A DNA stretch of 64,000 bases from Ancistrus triradiatus (Eukaryota; Chordata; Actinopteri; Siluriformes; Loricariidae): contig JAJAGP010000221.1 of NCBI GenBank assembly GCA_025084515.1, forward strand, positions 1 to 64,000. The letters are read 5' to 3'. Below the pieces are notes generated by a model. It had not been told where the DNA came from, did no database searches, and saw only the letters and a list, made by a program, of their open reading frames with translations. A program made the position numbers and the translations under genes. Shown here piece by piece: positions 1 through 9,340 of the stretch; positions within the stretch are counted from its first letter, which is position 1, and every line of letters begins with the position of its first letter.

Positions 1-1119
1 GAGTAGAACACACAAACATGAGGAACTTGCACAAAAACATCTCTAAACACTTCAACCAAATTAGAAAAAGTAGTTACTTACACATACATTCTTCGAGAGA
101 AGAAAGTCCAAAACAGATAACTTACTACTATGTGAGAGTGACCACTTGAGCAGTTAATAAAATAATAATAATGTATATTTGCATTTCAGCTTTAGAGGTA
201 AACCAACTTGCAGGAATACTGGAGAGACAGACAAGATCAGGGAGCACAAACAAGGAACTACACTCTAGAAACAAGATCCAAAACCTGCAACCTGCAAAGA
301 CCAATATTTTTATGTGACTTTGTAGTAAAGTTAGACCAAAGTCACTTAGAATATGCTGACCTTGGCAACCATGAATCAAAGGATGAACTTTGTTGTTTAA
401 CTGCTGCCCCTGCTCATGGAGCTGCGGTGCTGATTGGCTGTTTACGGCCGCAATGTCTGGAGTTAAAAGACAGATTTTTATTTCCTATAATAATTTATTA
501 GAACTGTTAAGACTTCAATCGGTAAAGTGAACAGAAGTTGTTTGGGTGGTCGTTAAACGGTACGTACCTGTATTGAGAAAGGGGAGTCCCTACAGGTCAT
601 TATTGGCTTTAATACATCGTTAAGGAGCGCAAGTTTTCACAAATCTCTTAACAACTTTAAACGCTAACATAAAACACGACATAAATTAGTCATTTTCCAT
701 TACACAATCTTACATGTGATATGTTTGATGATGTAAATGAACCGTAAACAATTAAGATATTCCAGAGACCTTCATTGGAATAGGTTCCCAAATGTATCCT
801 GTGCCAATCCCTGGACAACAAAGGGTGGAGGTGTAAGCATTCCAGGATGGAATGCCAGCCCTAGGTAGGGGTTGCTTAGAATGATTCCTTAGAATCCACT
901 CCCTCAGACACAGCCAGTCTTGTCTGCATGTGAGAGCCAACCTGGTCAGATGGCTTCGTAGCCGGGTAGCTGTGGTGGTGGCATAGCGGGCAGCACCACA
1001 TACAGACAACATTTAAAAGAGAAGGGACTGTTACAGTGGACTGACATCCAATCTAGGGCACATTTGTACTGATGCCCCTCCATGAAATTGTCCAAGAAAC
1101 CTCACATACCCGCTAAATC
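1..1119. other. intergenic DNA, no gene seen
   Basis: I see no convincing exon, RNA gene or complete mobile element here. The open frames are short and lack family resemblance. A 26-base stretch at 550-575 closely resembles 36475-36500, which suggests a dispersed repeat rather than a gene. The part from 760 to 1010 shares phrases such as a 'ccctcagacacagccagtc' core with 49285-49305, again pointing to old repeat DNA. Confidence 0.5.
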
Positions 1120-1275
1120 CAGTTCAGGGTCGTATTGGACCAGCGTCTATGTGGCAGCACATTGCACAACACTGGACAGAATGCCAGTCCATCACAGGGC
1201 ACACACATACAGACTTGGAGAAAACATGCCACCCAGGTCTCTGAAGGTGTGAGGAAAAAGAGCCAACCGCCGCAC
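1120..1275 (+). repeat. fragment of a dispersed fish repeat
   Basis: The wording 'ccagttcagggtcg' followed by 'gccagtccatcacagggca' is a very common pattern in fish intergenic repeats. A related but differently preserved fragment lies at 32495-32640, and a shorter one at 61840-61870. The family name is not known to me, and no ends could be defined. Confidence 0.5.
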
Positions 1276-1351
1276 CACCGTGCCACCCAGAACTGATACT
1301 GCTCATAGAAAATACAAAATTAGCACGCACTTATTATCCCTCTGTGTATTC

Positions 1352-1357
<6 letters not shown>

Positions 1358-1394
<37 letters not shown>
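1358..1394. repeat. (GT)n microsatellite
   Basis: An uninterrupted GT dinucleotide run of about 18 units is visible. Confidence 0.97.
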
Positions 1395-1397
<3 letters not shown>

Positions 1398-2534
1398 AAG
1401 CCTGGATGAGTCAGACTTACAGCTGCAGCTCTCATCAGGGAGGCTTGCTCAGATTAATGACCGACTGCAAACGACACCGGCCCCAGAACCCCGGCAAACC
1501 CGCCGTTCATATGTGGCTCCAGCCATCGAATCGTGAAGCGTTTCACCTCGCCTCGCTGCAAACTCACGGGGAGACTGAGGATGCTGCAGCGACGAAAACC
1601 CGGGCGGCCAAATTAGCTCGCCATGGGATCTTAACGAGAGGATCGCATATCAGTGGCTGGGGCACATTAACGTTTCTTGCTTGTTTGCTACTTTTTCATA
1701 ATTAAAAACGCACACTATCTGGCCATCTGCGCGCTCGTAAAAGTGTCGGCCGCGATCCAGACTTATTGCATCTAGCTGCCTTTTATTGCTCAAGATTTTT
1801 AATGGGGAGGGTATAACTTGGGTTTTTTTCCGGACAACGCTCTTTATGGCGCAACAACGCCAGTACGTGCTAATAATATAAAGTGAATGAATTCTTAATT
1901 CTACTCGCACTTTTATTTATTTACCTTGTATTGATGATGTTTAGTTTACATTTTATTTTACTCACATAATATTAAATTGATGAACTCGTTTACGTTTGTG
2001 AACAGAAAATCTAAGTGATTCACTAAAGTAAACAAATCAGAATGAGTCGTCATTTTTTTTTTCATTTCATTTGGGCAACCCAGTTGAATGTTTTGTTGAT
2101 TTTTTAAATTAAAAGCAGTCAAACAACCTCTGCTGGGAACAAACATAGAATATGAAATAGGCAAAAGTTTGTGGACATTGCATTTGTACATCTAAAACCA
2201 TGGGCATTAAATTGAGTTTTTTCCTTTGCAGTTATTTCGTCACTCTTCTGAGAAGCTTTCCAGAATTTGCAGCATGACTGTGACTGATGTTGGACAATAA
2301 GCCCTGACTCACAGTTGGCATTCAATTCATTTCAGAGGTGTGTGATGGAGTTAAGGTTAGGTCAGGGCCCTGAGCAAGCCAGATGAGTTCTCTGTTTCTT
2401 TACAGACTTTGTTTTATTAGGACAAAGGGCAAAAAGTCGCTGAGGTTCAGTACAACCCATTCTACTGCCACTGCTTGTCCATGGAGATTTCTTTCCTGTA
2501 GGACTCATCTTATGAATCTGTTAACAGTACATTA
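1395..2534. other. intergenic DNA, no gene seen
   Basis: Mixed-composition DNA without recognisable exons. The part at 1400-1720 is richer in GC and CpG than its surroundings and carries a 141-codon open frame. That frame reads through the GT microsatellite, has no family resemblance, and is most likely chance. Confidence 0.45.
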
Positions 2535-2986
2535 TATGGACAAAAGTATTGAGACACACCTCTTAATTCAGGAGTATAAAATACAGCACCTAAAGGCCAT
2601 ACAGTCTGCTTTTATAAACATTAGGGAAAGAATGTTTTGTTCTGAAGAGCTGACTGAATTCGAGTGTGGTACTCTAATAGGGTGCCCCCATTACAACAAG
2701 TCAGCTGGTGAAATTTATTCCCTCCTAGGTAATCCTCCAATTGTTGAGTGGTATTGTAGAAATGTGGAAGTGTTTTTGGAAGCACAAAGTGACAGACCAC
2801 AGAGGAGCATAGTGCATAATGGATACCAACCAACACTCTGCTGCTGTCCCCAATACCTGCAGACTTCCAAATTTCCTCTGGACAATTAACATCAGCACTA
2901 AAACTGGGGGCACTGGGAGTTTCATGCTGCATGAGTTTAACCAATCACCAAGAACAATGGAGTGGTGTAAAGCACAGCAACACTGG

Positions 2987-3757
2987 TGTCACGGATTCCC
3001 CTGGACCTCCACATGTTGTGCTCCTCCTCGGCGCTGGGGGGCAGTTTTGATTGCGTCATTCATGGTGCTCCGCAGGACAGCGGAGCACCGGAGGAAGAAG
3101 CTAGGGCCTTCGGACTACATGGACACAGCTGAGATTAACTGTATTTAAGCATGGGGACGCGGGGATTTATTTTGGTGGAAACACCTATTGCGGTCAAACG
3201 CCGCTTTTGTTTCGACTCATGTTTGTTCATGTTACTACACCTAGGAATATCCATGTTCATGCCATGCGGTAAGCCCGCTCATGTTTATGCCTTGCAGTAA
3301 AGCCCGCTCATGTCTATGCCACGTGGTTAAAGCCCGCTCATGTCTATCTTTTGTAGTTAAAGCCCGCTCATGTCTATGCCACGCAGTTAAAGCCTGCTCT
3401 TGTCTATGCCACGTGGTTAAAGCCCGCTCATGTATATCTTTTGTAGTTAAAGCCCGTTTATGTCTATGCCACGCGGTTAAAGCCCGCTCATGTCTATGCC
3501 ACGTGGTTAAAGCCTGCTCATGTCTATCTTTTGTACTTAAAGCCCACTCATGTCTATGCCACGCAGTTAAAGCCTGCTCTTGTCTATGCCTTGCGGTTAG
3601 AGCCCGCTCATGTCTATGCCTTGCTGTAAAGCCCGCTTTTGTTCATGCCTCATGGTAAACGCTGTTTATGTTTGTTGCTTTGCCTGTCCTTTGTTTGATG
3701 TGGTTTTCTCCGTGGTTTCCTTTGTTAAAGTTTAACTAAAAGCATGGTTATTTATGT
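2987..3757 (+). repeat. left LTR, 3'-truncated and swollen by a minisatellite
   Basis: Homology with the right LTR runs from the CTGGGGGG box and the inverted pair around GTGCTCCGCAGGACAG to the shared stretch ending ggttatttatgtt. Past that point the left copy jumps straight to the gag start, while the right copy has about 55 more bases to its terminus. The end of the left LTR and the tRNA primer-binding site are therefore missing here. About 13 copies of a 30-bp unit sit in the middle, against about three in the right LTR. Confidence 0.7.
3271..3660 (+). repeat. 30-bp minisatellite inside the left LTR
   Basis: About 13 units built on agcccgctcatgtctatg follow each other at 30-bp spacing. 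A variant unit with 'tatcttttgta' in place of 'tatgccacg' recurs at about 3340, 3430 and 3520, giving a 90-bp higher-order period of three units. Because 30 is a multiple of three, one frame stays open and would encode Cys-rich decapeptides; there is no reason to think it is translated. Confidence 0.92.
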
Positions 3758-3763
3758 TAAACC

Positions 3764-4651
3764 ATGGAGATGGCAGGTTCTTGCGCTACCCCAGTTTGGA
3801 CAACGTGGGCTGAGCTGCCGGAAAAATTTGACGGTAACCCCTGTCAGTGTAGTGAATTTTTCCAGCAATGCTCAGTCTACTTGCGCCAGTTCCCTCACTA
3901 TACCGACTTTGAATGCCTGATATTTTATACCTGGTGTCTCACTGGCGAACCATGTCATTGGTCGGACATGAATTGGCCCGAGCTGATGTTGGGGACCAGT
4001 GACCAGGTGGTAGAGAAGCTGTGGGAGAGGTACGGTCTCCCCGCTGAAGACCAGCAGAAGTCCTCCAACCGCCCATGTTTGTCTCAATGTGCTGGTAAAT
4101 TACGAGATGCCCAGCTCACCAGCAGCCAGGAGGTATGGGCCAAACCCCGTTTAGCGCATTGTGGCCCTGCTTTTGAGCCTTTAGCACGCGGTACCTCAGT
4201 AGTTGAGCCAGTTAGCTTCGTGTTTGAGCACATTAGTACCGAAGCTGAGCACACCATGCCTGTTAGCGCCTTAGATGAGCAGTTAGCGCCCCGTAGCTCA
4301 GTACCTGAGTCGTTAGTGCCCAGAAGTTTAATATCTGAGCATGTTAACTCAGTATTCGAGTATGTAAGCTCTTTGGATGATCAAGTTTGCTTTGTATCTA
4401 AGCCTGCTTGCTCCGTATCTGAGCACAGCACGCATCCTAGCTCTCTAGATGAGCCGTTAGGGTCCTGTGGCTTGGCACCGGAGCAATTACCATCCCCTGG
4501 CTCATTAGCTGAGCAGGTTAGCCCTGTATTTGAGCATGCTAGTTCCATAGATGAACCATTAGCAACCTGTAGCCCCAAGTTTTATCATGTTAGCATTATG
4601 GTTGAGTACCCTAGCTCCATAGTTGAGCACGTTAGCCCGGTGTTCGAGTAA
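3764..4651 (+). CDS. gag-like protein of the LTR element with a repetitive C-terminal region
   Basis: This 295-residue frame starts at an ATG six bases past the left LTR. Residues about 17-95 look like the capsid-type gag region of Ty3/gypsy elements: a start like LPEKFDGNP, a hydrophobic FFQQCSVYLRQFP helix, a YTWCLTGEP segment and a final VEKLWERYGLP. No CCHC zinc knuckle is seen. From about residue 125 the protein turns into irregular 8-15-residue repeats rich in Ser, Val, Glu and Pro (EHVSPVFE, SSIDEPLA). The TAA stop probably arose within this repeat, because the same repeat style continues in frame for about 45 codons past it before a second stop and a frame change. The role in particle formation is inferred from family, and the present copy is probably inactive. 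Confidence 0.6.
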   Translation: MEMAGSCATPVWTTWAELPEKFDGNPCQCSEFFQQCSVYLRQFPHYTDFECLIFYTWCLTGEPCHWSDMNWPELMLGTSDQVVEKLWERYGLPAEDQQKSSNRPCLSQCAGKLRDAQLTSSQEVWAKPRLAHCGPAFEPLARGTSVVEPVSFVFEHISTEAEHTMPVSALDEQLAPRSSVPESLVPRSLISEHVNSVFEYVSSLDDQVCFVSKPACSVSEHSTHPSSLDEPLGSCGLAPEQLPSPGSLAEQVSPVFEHASSIDEPLATCSPKFYHVSIMVEYPSSIVEHVSPVFE

Positions 4652-5270
4652 TTGGCATTGCCTGGCTCTGTGTCTGAGCCAACAGCACCCTTTGGTTTCA
4701 TGTCCGAGCATGTTGATGCTGTACCTGAGTTAATTAGTTCCGTGTTAGAACCGTTAGCGTCACCTGGTTCCATGCCCGAGCACCCCTGAGTTTTGTAACC
4801 GAGCATGTTGGTTCAGAATCTCAATTCGTTGGGTCCGTTGGTGCGCCGTTGGCATTGTATAGTTCCATATCCAAGCATGCCGGGCACCTTGGTTCCGAAG
4901 TCGAGCATGTTAGCTCTGATCCTGAGTTTGTTGATTCCGTGTATGAATAGTTAGCTTCGTATAGTACCATACCCAAGCACGTCGCACCCTCTGGTTCCGT
5001 AGTTGAGCGTGATAGCTCCGATCCTGAGTTTGTTGATTCTGTGTCTGACTTGTTAGCATCGTTTAGTGCTGTATCCGAGTGTGCCGCACCTTTTGGTTTC
5101 ATGTCTGAGCGTGTTATCTCTGTATCAAAGTTCGTTAACTCCATTTCCTTGCAGGTTGCACAATATAGTTTCGTATCGGAGTTCGCGGTAACCTGAAGTT
5201 TTATACCTGTTCACGTTAGCTCTGTTTCCGAGCTCATCGGGTCACCTAGTTCCATACCGGAACAAGAAGT
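4652..5270 (+). pseudogene. frame-broken continuation of the gag repeat region
   Basis: The same repeat vocabulary as the upstream frame continues here (gttagctccgatcctgag, gttgattccgtgtctgag), but it is interrupted by several stops and frame changes. The first break in the original frame after 4651 is a TGA near 4787. It is best read as the decayed middle of one long repetitive gag-type protein. Confidence 0.55.
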
Positions 5271-5387
5271 GACTTTCAGTGTGTTATCACAGACATTTAC
5301 GCTGGCCCCTGCACCACAGACATTTGCACCCGGCCCAGCGCCACGGACATTTGCGCTGACCCCTGCGCCCTGGCACCAAGGACAACA

Positions 5388-5900
5388 GCAACAGAGCCAG
5401 TGCCAGCGCCAAGGTTGTTTGTTCCCGTGCCTGTGCCAAGGGCGTCTGTTCCAGTTCCTGTGCCTGTGCCGAGGGTGTCTGTTCCAGTGCCTGTGCCTGT
5501 GACGAGGATGTCTGTTCTAGTACCTGCGCCGTGGGCGTCTGTGTGGGAGGCCTTCCTGAGGTCCCCTGCACCCGAGAGGCCTTGCCAGAGGCCGAATGTT
5601 CCCGAGAGTCCTTTCCAGAGGTCGTATGTTCCTGAGAGGCCTTGCCAGAGGCCGTATATTTCCGAGAGGCCTTGCCAGAGGGCCTATGTTCCCAAGAGGC
5701 TTTGGCAGAGGCCACATTTTTCCACGAGGCCTGCCAAGAGTCTGTGTGACCCAGTGAGGCCTGCCGAGAGGCCGCATGTCCCAGTGAGGCCTTGATAGAG
5801 GCCATGTGTTCCAAAGAGGCCTTGCAAGAGGCCATCTGTTCCCATGAGGACTGACAAGAGGCCATGTGTTCCCATGGGGCCAGCCAGGAAGCCCCTTGTT
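5388..5900 (+). repeat. two successive tandem-repeat blocks in the internal region of the LTR element
   Basis: From about 5388 to 5540 short units of gtgcctgtgcc type encode Val-Pro runs. From about 5565 to 5900 roughly a dozen 30-bp units of the form gaggccttgccagaggcc follow. The sense frame 5400-5795 translates them as decapeptides around ERPCQRPYVP before a stop. The complementary strand is also open over 5287-5934 because the unit length is a multiple of three. Neither frame resembles a known protein. Confidence 0.85.
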
Positions 5901-5993
5901 CCCGTGAGACTCTCTCGGGGCTTGTCCAGCCCACGTTGGTGCCCAGAGAGGAAACCCCCAGACATGGTCGTGTTCCCCGATAGATGGGGGCGT

Positions 5994-6413
5994 TGAAAGG
6001 AGCCCTGGCTTTGTCTCATGCCCTGGGGGGGTGCTCTGTAGGACAGCGAAGCACCAAATGAAGAAGCTAGGGCCCTCGGACTAAGTGGACACAGCTGAGA
6101 TTAACTATATTTAAGCATGGCCCTAGCTCCAGAACGATGCAGGGATTTGTTTTGGATTTGTTTATGTTTCGCGGTTAAAGCCCGCTCATGTCTATGCCTC
6201 GCGGTTAGAAACCGCTCATGTCTATGCCTCGCGGTAAAGCCCGCTTATGTTCATGCCTTACAGTAAACCCTGTTTATGTTTGTTGCTTTGCATGTCCTTT
6301 GTTTGATATCGGCTTGCTCCGTGGTTTCCTTTGTTAAAGTTTGAATAACAGCATGGTTATTTATGTTGAGCCTGCGCACATCTCCTATCCCCTTGTCTGG
6401 ACCCGCTGTGATA
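5994..6413 (+). repeat. right LTR
   Basis: This copy shares with the left LTR the box gtgctctgtaggacagcg, the block gtggacacagctgagattaa, and the stretch ccgtggtttcctttgttaaa. It has only about three 30-bp units (6170-6262). It retains the true 3' end, finishing GTGATA next to the ACTGG duplication. The exact left edge is uncertain by about 10 bases. Confidence 0.7.
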
Positions 6414-7169
6414 ACTGGACTCTGGAGCAGTGGAAACATGTTCTGTGGAGAGATGAATCATTGCTTCTCTCTCTGGCAATTTGATGGGTGAGTCTAGATT
6501 TGGTGAGTGTGGGTTTGGTGATTCCAGGACTATAAATGTCTATGCCTGACTATAAAGTTTGGGGGAGGATGGATAATGCTATGGCCCTGTTTTTGGGCCC
6601 CCTAGTCCCAGTGAAGGGAAATCTTAATGCTTCAGCATAACCAAGATATTTTGGAACAATCATACACTTTCGATTTTGTGAGAACAGGTTGGGGAAGGTC
6701 CTTTTCTGTTCCAGTGCACAAACGTAAGGTCCATAAATGCATGGTTTTCTGCACACAGCTCTGACCTCACTGAACCCCACTGAACACCTTTGAGATGCAC
6801 TAGAATGAAGTTTGTGAGCCAGGCCTCTTGTCCAACATCACAAAAGCTCTTCTGGATGAATTCCCACAGTCACAGTCCAAAATCTTGTATATCTCAGATA
6901 AGTGGAAGTTGTTAGAGCTACAAAGGAGGACCAATTCCATATCAATGCCTATGGATTTAGAATGGGAATTGTAAATCTCCTGTTATTCTAATGTGGAGGT
7001 GTCTCAGTACTGTTGTCCATATAGCACAACAGAGATCATAATTAGAAAGGTTATATACAGTCCCAAAACAGAAAAAAGTATGGAAAATACAAATTAAAAA
7101 AATCATATACTTTGACTTTTATTTCATTGCAGACAGTATGAACCCAAGATATTTCATTTTTTCTGGTCA

Positions 7170-8350
7170 ACTTCATTTAATTTGTACATCCCTTCTTGCA
7201 TTTCAGGCCTGCAACACATTCCACAAAAAGTTGGGATGGGGCAAATTTGGGGTAGTAATGAGGTAAAAAACTAAATAATTACATGATGTAGTAGGGAAGA
7301 TGATGTTAAGTGAGAGAAAAAGGTGAAAATTAAGCTGTGTTAACAAAGTTTGACCCAAGCAATAATCTGTATTTTTTAAGGGTAATAAATTCAACTCATA
7401 AGCAGCTAATTTTAGCATTAATATGTGCTAAACAAACTGTGCTAACTTCAAACTGTGCTAACAAGAAGTGTTACAAAAATAAATCAGTGTATAGTCTGAT
7501 AAGAAATTTAGCTAGTTACAGCTAATGTTAGCACAACTGTGTTTCGAAAGAAAGAAGGGCTATGATGGGACGCTAAGATAATTTAAGTGGAGGCAACAAG
7601 GTATAAATGAAGCTATGTTTACAAAATGTCAACCAAACATCAATATGTACATATTCAGAACAGCAATGTTTAACTAGTTAGTGTGTAACCTTTTTCCACT
7701 TAAAATGATGTTAGAGTTCCACCATAGCACTTTGTTCATTCTAAATGCTTGATTGTGCTAACATAAGCTAAAATAAGCACAGTCCTGTTTTTAAACTGAA
7801 CGAAGGGCTCTGGTGGAACACTAAGAGGTCAGAAATGGCTTTACAATAACAAGAAGTGACACACATATCAGTCTATTTATAGCCAGGGAAACAATTTTAA
7901 CTAGTTAGCAGCTAATGTTAGCTCTGTATTTTGAAAGAATGAAGGGATCTGATGGAATACTAAGTAGTTTAAATGGAGGCTGGGAGGTTTGCAGATAAAG
8001 CTATGCTAATAAAATGGCACCCAAACATCAATCTGTACATATTCAGAACAGCAATGTTGAGCCAGCTAGCGGCTAGCGTCAAACATTAGCGCAGCCAAGC
8101 ATTTAGAATGAACTAAGGGCTCTGGTGGAACACTAAAATTGTTTTAAATGGAAAAACGTTCAGAAATGGAGCTACAATAACAAGATTTGACACAAATATA
8201 TGTATAAAACCAGGATAAACTAGTTAGCAGTTAAAATTGGAACAGTGCTTATATTGTGTACAGTACAGGCTAATGTACTAATGTACAAATTAAATAAAGC
8301 TGTGCTAACAAAATGTGAACCAAATATCATTCTGTATGTATCCAGTCTAA
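7170..8350 (+). repeat. degenerate satellite-like array
   Basis: Several blocks of roughly 125-190 bp recur with heavy divergence. Landmarks are 'gaagggctctggtggaacactaa' type starts near 7550, 7800, 7938 and 8110, 'gcaatgtt' plus 'actagttagcagctaatgtt' type centres, and 'gctaacaaaatg' type joins near 7620, 8000 and 8300. The copies alternate between two subtypes. There is no open frame of interest, and the functional state is unknown. Confidence 0.65.
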
Positions 8351-9142
8351 TACATTTATCCATTACATGCCATAAGTGTTCTTTGCTTTTAAGTTTTGAC
8401 CCCTTCCATGCAGATAGGAGCATTTTAATTATGGATGTGCTGCTCAAATTAGCTTCTAATCAATAAAGGTTATTCAGTAATATATAAAAAGCAGCATATT
8501 TCTTATAATTAAACAGCAATAGTTAAAAAAACACTGAATAGCTCCACATACAATACAATATTTTATTATTTGGGACATCATATAGGGGTTTATTTATTTT
8601 TCCACAATGCACTGAACACAAATCAGTAAACGCAGATCCGGAATGTAGAACACAGAATGTGAATAATACGCTCTTTATAAATTCGTATTTCTGTAAAAGT
8701 TTATCCGTCGGTTGGTTATATTATATTTAATTTAATAATCGCGGTACAGTAGGCGGCCTACGCAGGGGGTGTATCTTGAAGAGCGTTCGAAAGAAACACC
8801 GTGAACACCACAGACAGACGAGATCTCCCATTCGTGCAGATAAATTTTCGCTTGGGGTAAAACAGCTCAGCTCCATTACCACTCGCACACCGACCTTAAG
8901 GCTCTACGAACACAACGAAAAGCATTGGTTGATATAAATATACGCAGTTCATCATTTCTTCTTATATATTCCTCCGGGTTCCTCATCACACGAAATTCCA
9001 CCTCATAAAAATCCAGCAGGCTCCTCCTCCTTCTCCTCCTCCTCCTCCTCAGGATCGTACCGGTTATTTAAGATTAATACGCAACTCCTCGGTTCCACGC
9101 ATAGTATTTTGTCCCGCTCTTCATAAAACAGTCCGAGAGCGT
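8351..9142 (-). other. 3' flank and probable 3' untranslated region of cbln2
   Basis: No other gene is seen. On the minus strand, AATAAA sequences lie at 8589-8594 and near 8562-8567 and could serve as polyadenylation signals, giving a 3' UTR of about 560-580 bases. A pyrimidine (CTC/CCT) run at 9021-9051 (GAG-type on the mRNA) lies about 90 bases after the stop codon. Confidence 0.4.
9021..9051. repeat. (CTC)n trinucleotide microsatellite
   Basis: The run of CTC/TTC units lies in the likely cbln2 3' untranslated region. On the mRNA it is a GAG-rich run. Confidence 0.85.
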
Positions 9143-9340
9143 TTAGAGAGGAAAGACTAAAAATCCCGAGAAGGTGGAGTATTTCCATCCGCCCATCAGG
9201 TTCCCTCGCTCCAGTTTGAGATAAACCCGATCCTCTCGCTCCACCATCAATAAGACGCCGTTGCTCGCAGCCTCCCTCGTCACGTCCTGGTCCCCGGCGA
9301 AGGCCGAGATGATCGGGTACTCATTATGCATCAGGTTCAC
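9143..9340 (-). CDS. cbln2: cbln2 coding exon 3 (last)
   Basis: The exon starts after ttttag with GTG (Val) and encodes VNLMHNEYPIISAFAGDQ through to the C-terminus FLVFPL and stop, 65 residues. It completes the C1q fold. Confidence 0.96.
   Translation of the reverse strand: MNLMHNEYPIISAFAGDQDVTREAASNGVLLMVEREDRVYLKLERGNLMGGWKYSTFSGFLVFPL

Larger units (their letters stand above)
2987..6413 (+). mobile_element. gag-only (pol-less) LTR retroelement, nested insertion
   Basis: The element begins TGTCAC and ends GTGATA, a near-inverted pair typical of LTR ends. It is flanked by a 5-bp duplication, ACTGG, at 2982-2986 and 6414-6418, which is what an integrase makes. Its left part (3064-3757) and right part (6026-6367) are homologous, so they are the two LTRs. 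Between them lie one gag-like frame (3764-4651) and about 1.3 kb of degenerate tandem repeats. I find no protease, reverse transcriptase, RNase H or integrase motif, so it must have moved with enzymes supplied by another element. The purine run GATAGATGGGGGCG at 5979-5992 is a likely polypurine tract just before the right LTR. The gag type suggests the Ty3/gypsy (Metaviridae) side, but this is inference. Confidence 0.8.
2535..7021 (+). mobile_element. decayed Tc1/mariner-like DNA transposon, split by a nested LTR element
   Basis: The left end reads TATGGACAAAAGTATTGAG and the right end, reverse-complemented, reads TATGGACAACAGTACTGAG. TA lies at 2533-2534 and 7022-7023 as the expected target duplication. 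Left of the insertion, 2640-2980 translates to a degenerate transposase N-terminal region (phrases such as LTEFE, NKSAGEIYSLL). After the insertion, 6414-6960 continues with the DNA phrase actctggagcagtggaaac, the start of the transposase catalytic region in this family. No open frame is intact and the DDE residues cannot be traced, so it is a dead copy. Removing 2987-6413 plus one target duplication rejoins the two halves smoothly, at 'cactgg' and 'actctgg'. It is older than the retroelement inside it. Confidence 0.85.

Noticed and set aside
3281..3658. 125-codon Cys-rich decapeptide repeat frame
   Set aside because: It is the translation of the LTR minisatellite. Nothing suggests it is expressed.
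3271..3660. Regularly spaced 30-bp repeats that could recall a CRISPR array
   Set aside because: Units are directly adjacent without unique spacers, and the context is a eukaryotic LTR.
5287..5934. 215-codon minus-strand open frame
   Set aside because: It is antisense to 30-bp tandem repeats of the LTR element; unit length divisible by three keeps it open. No family resemblance.
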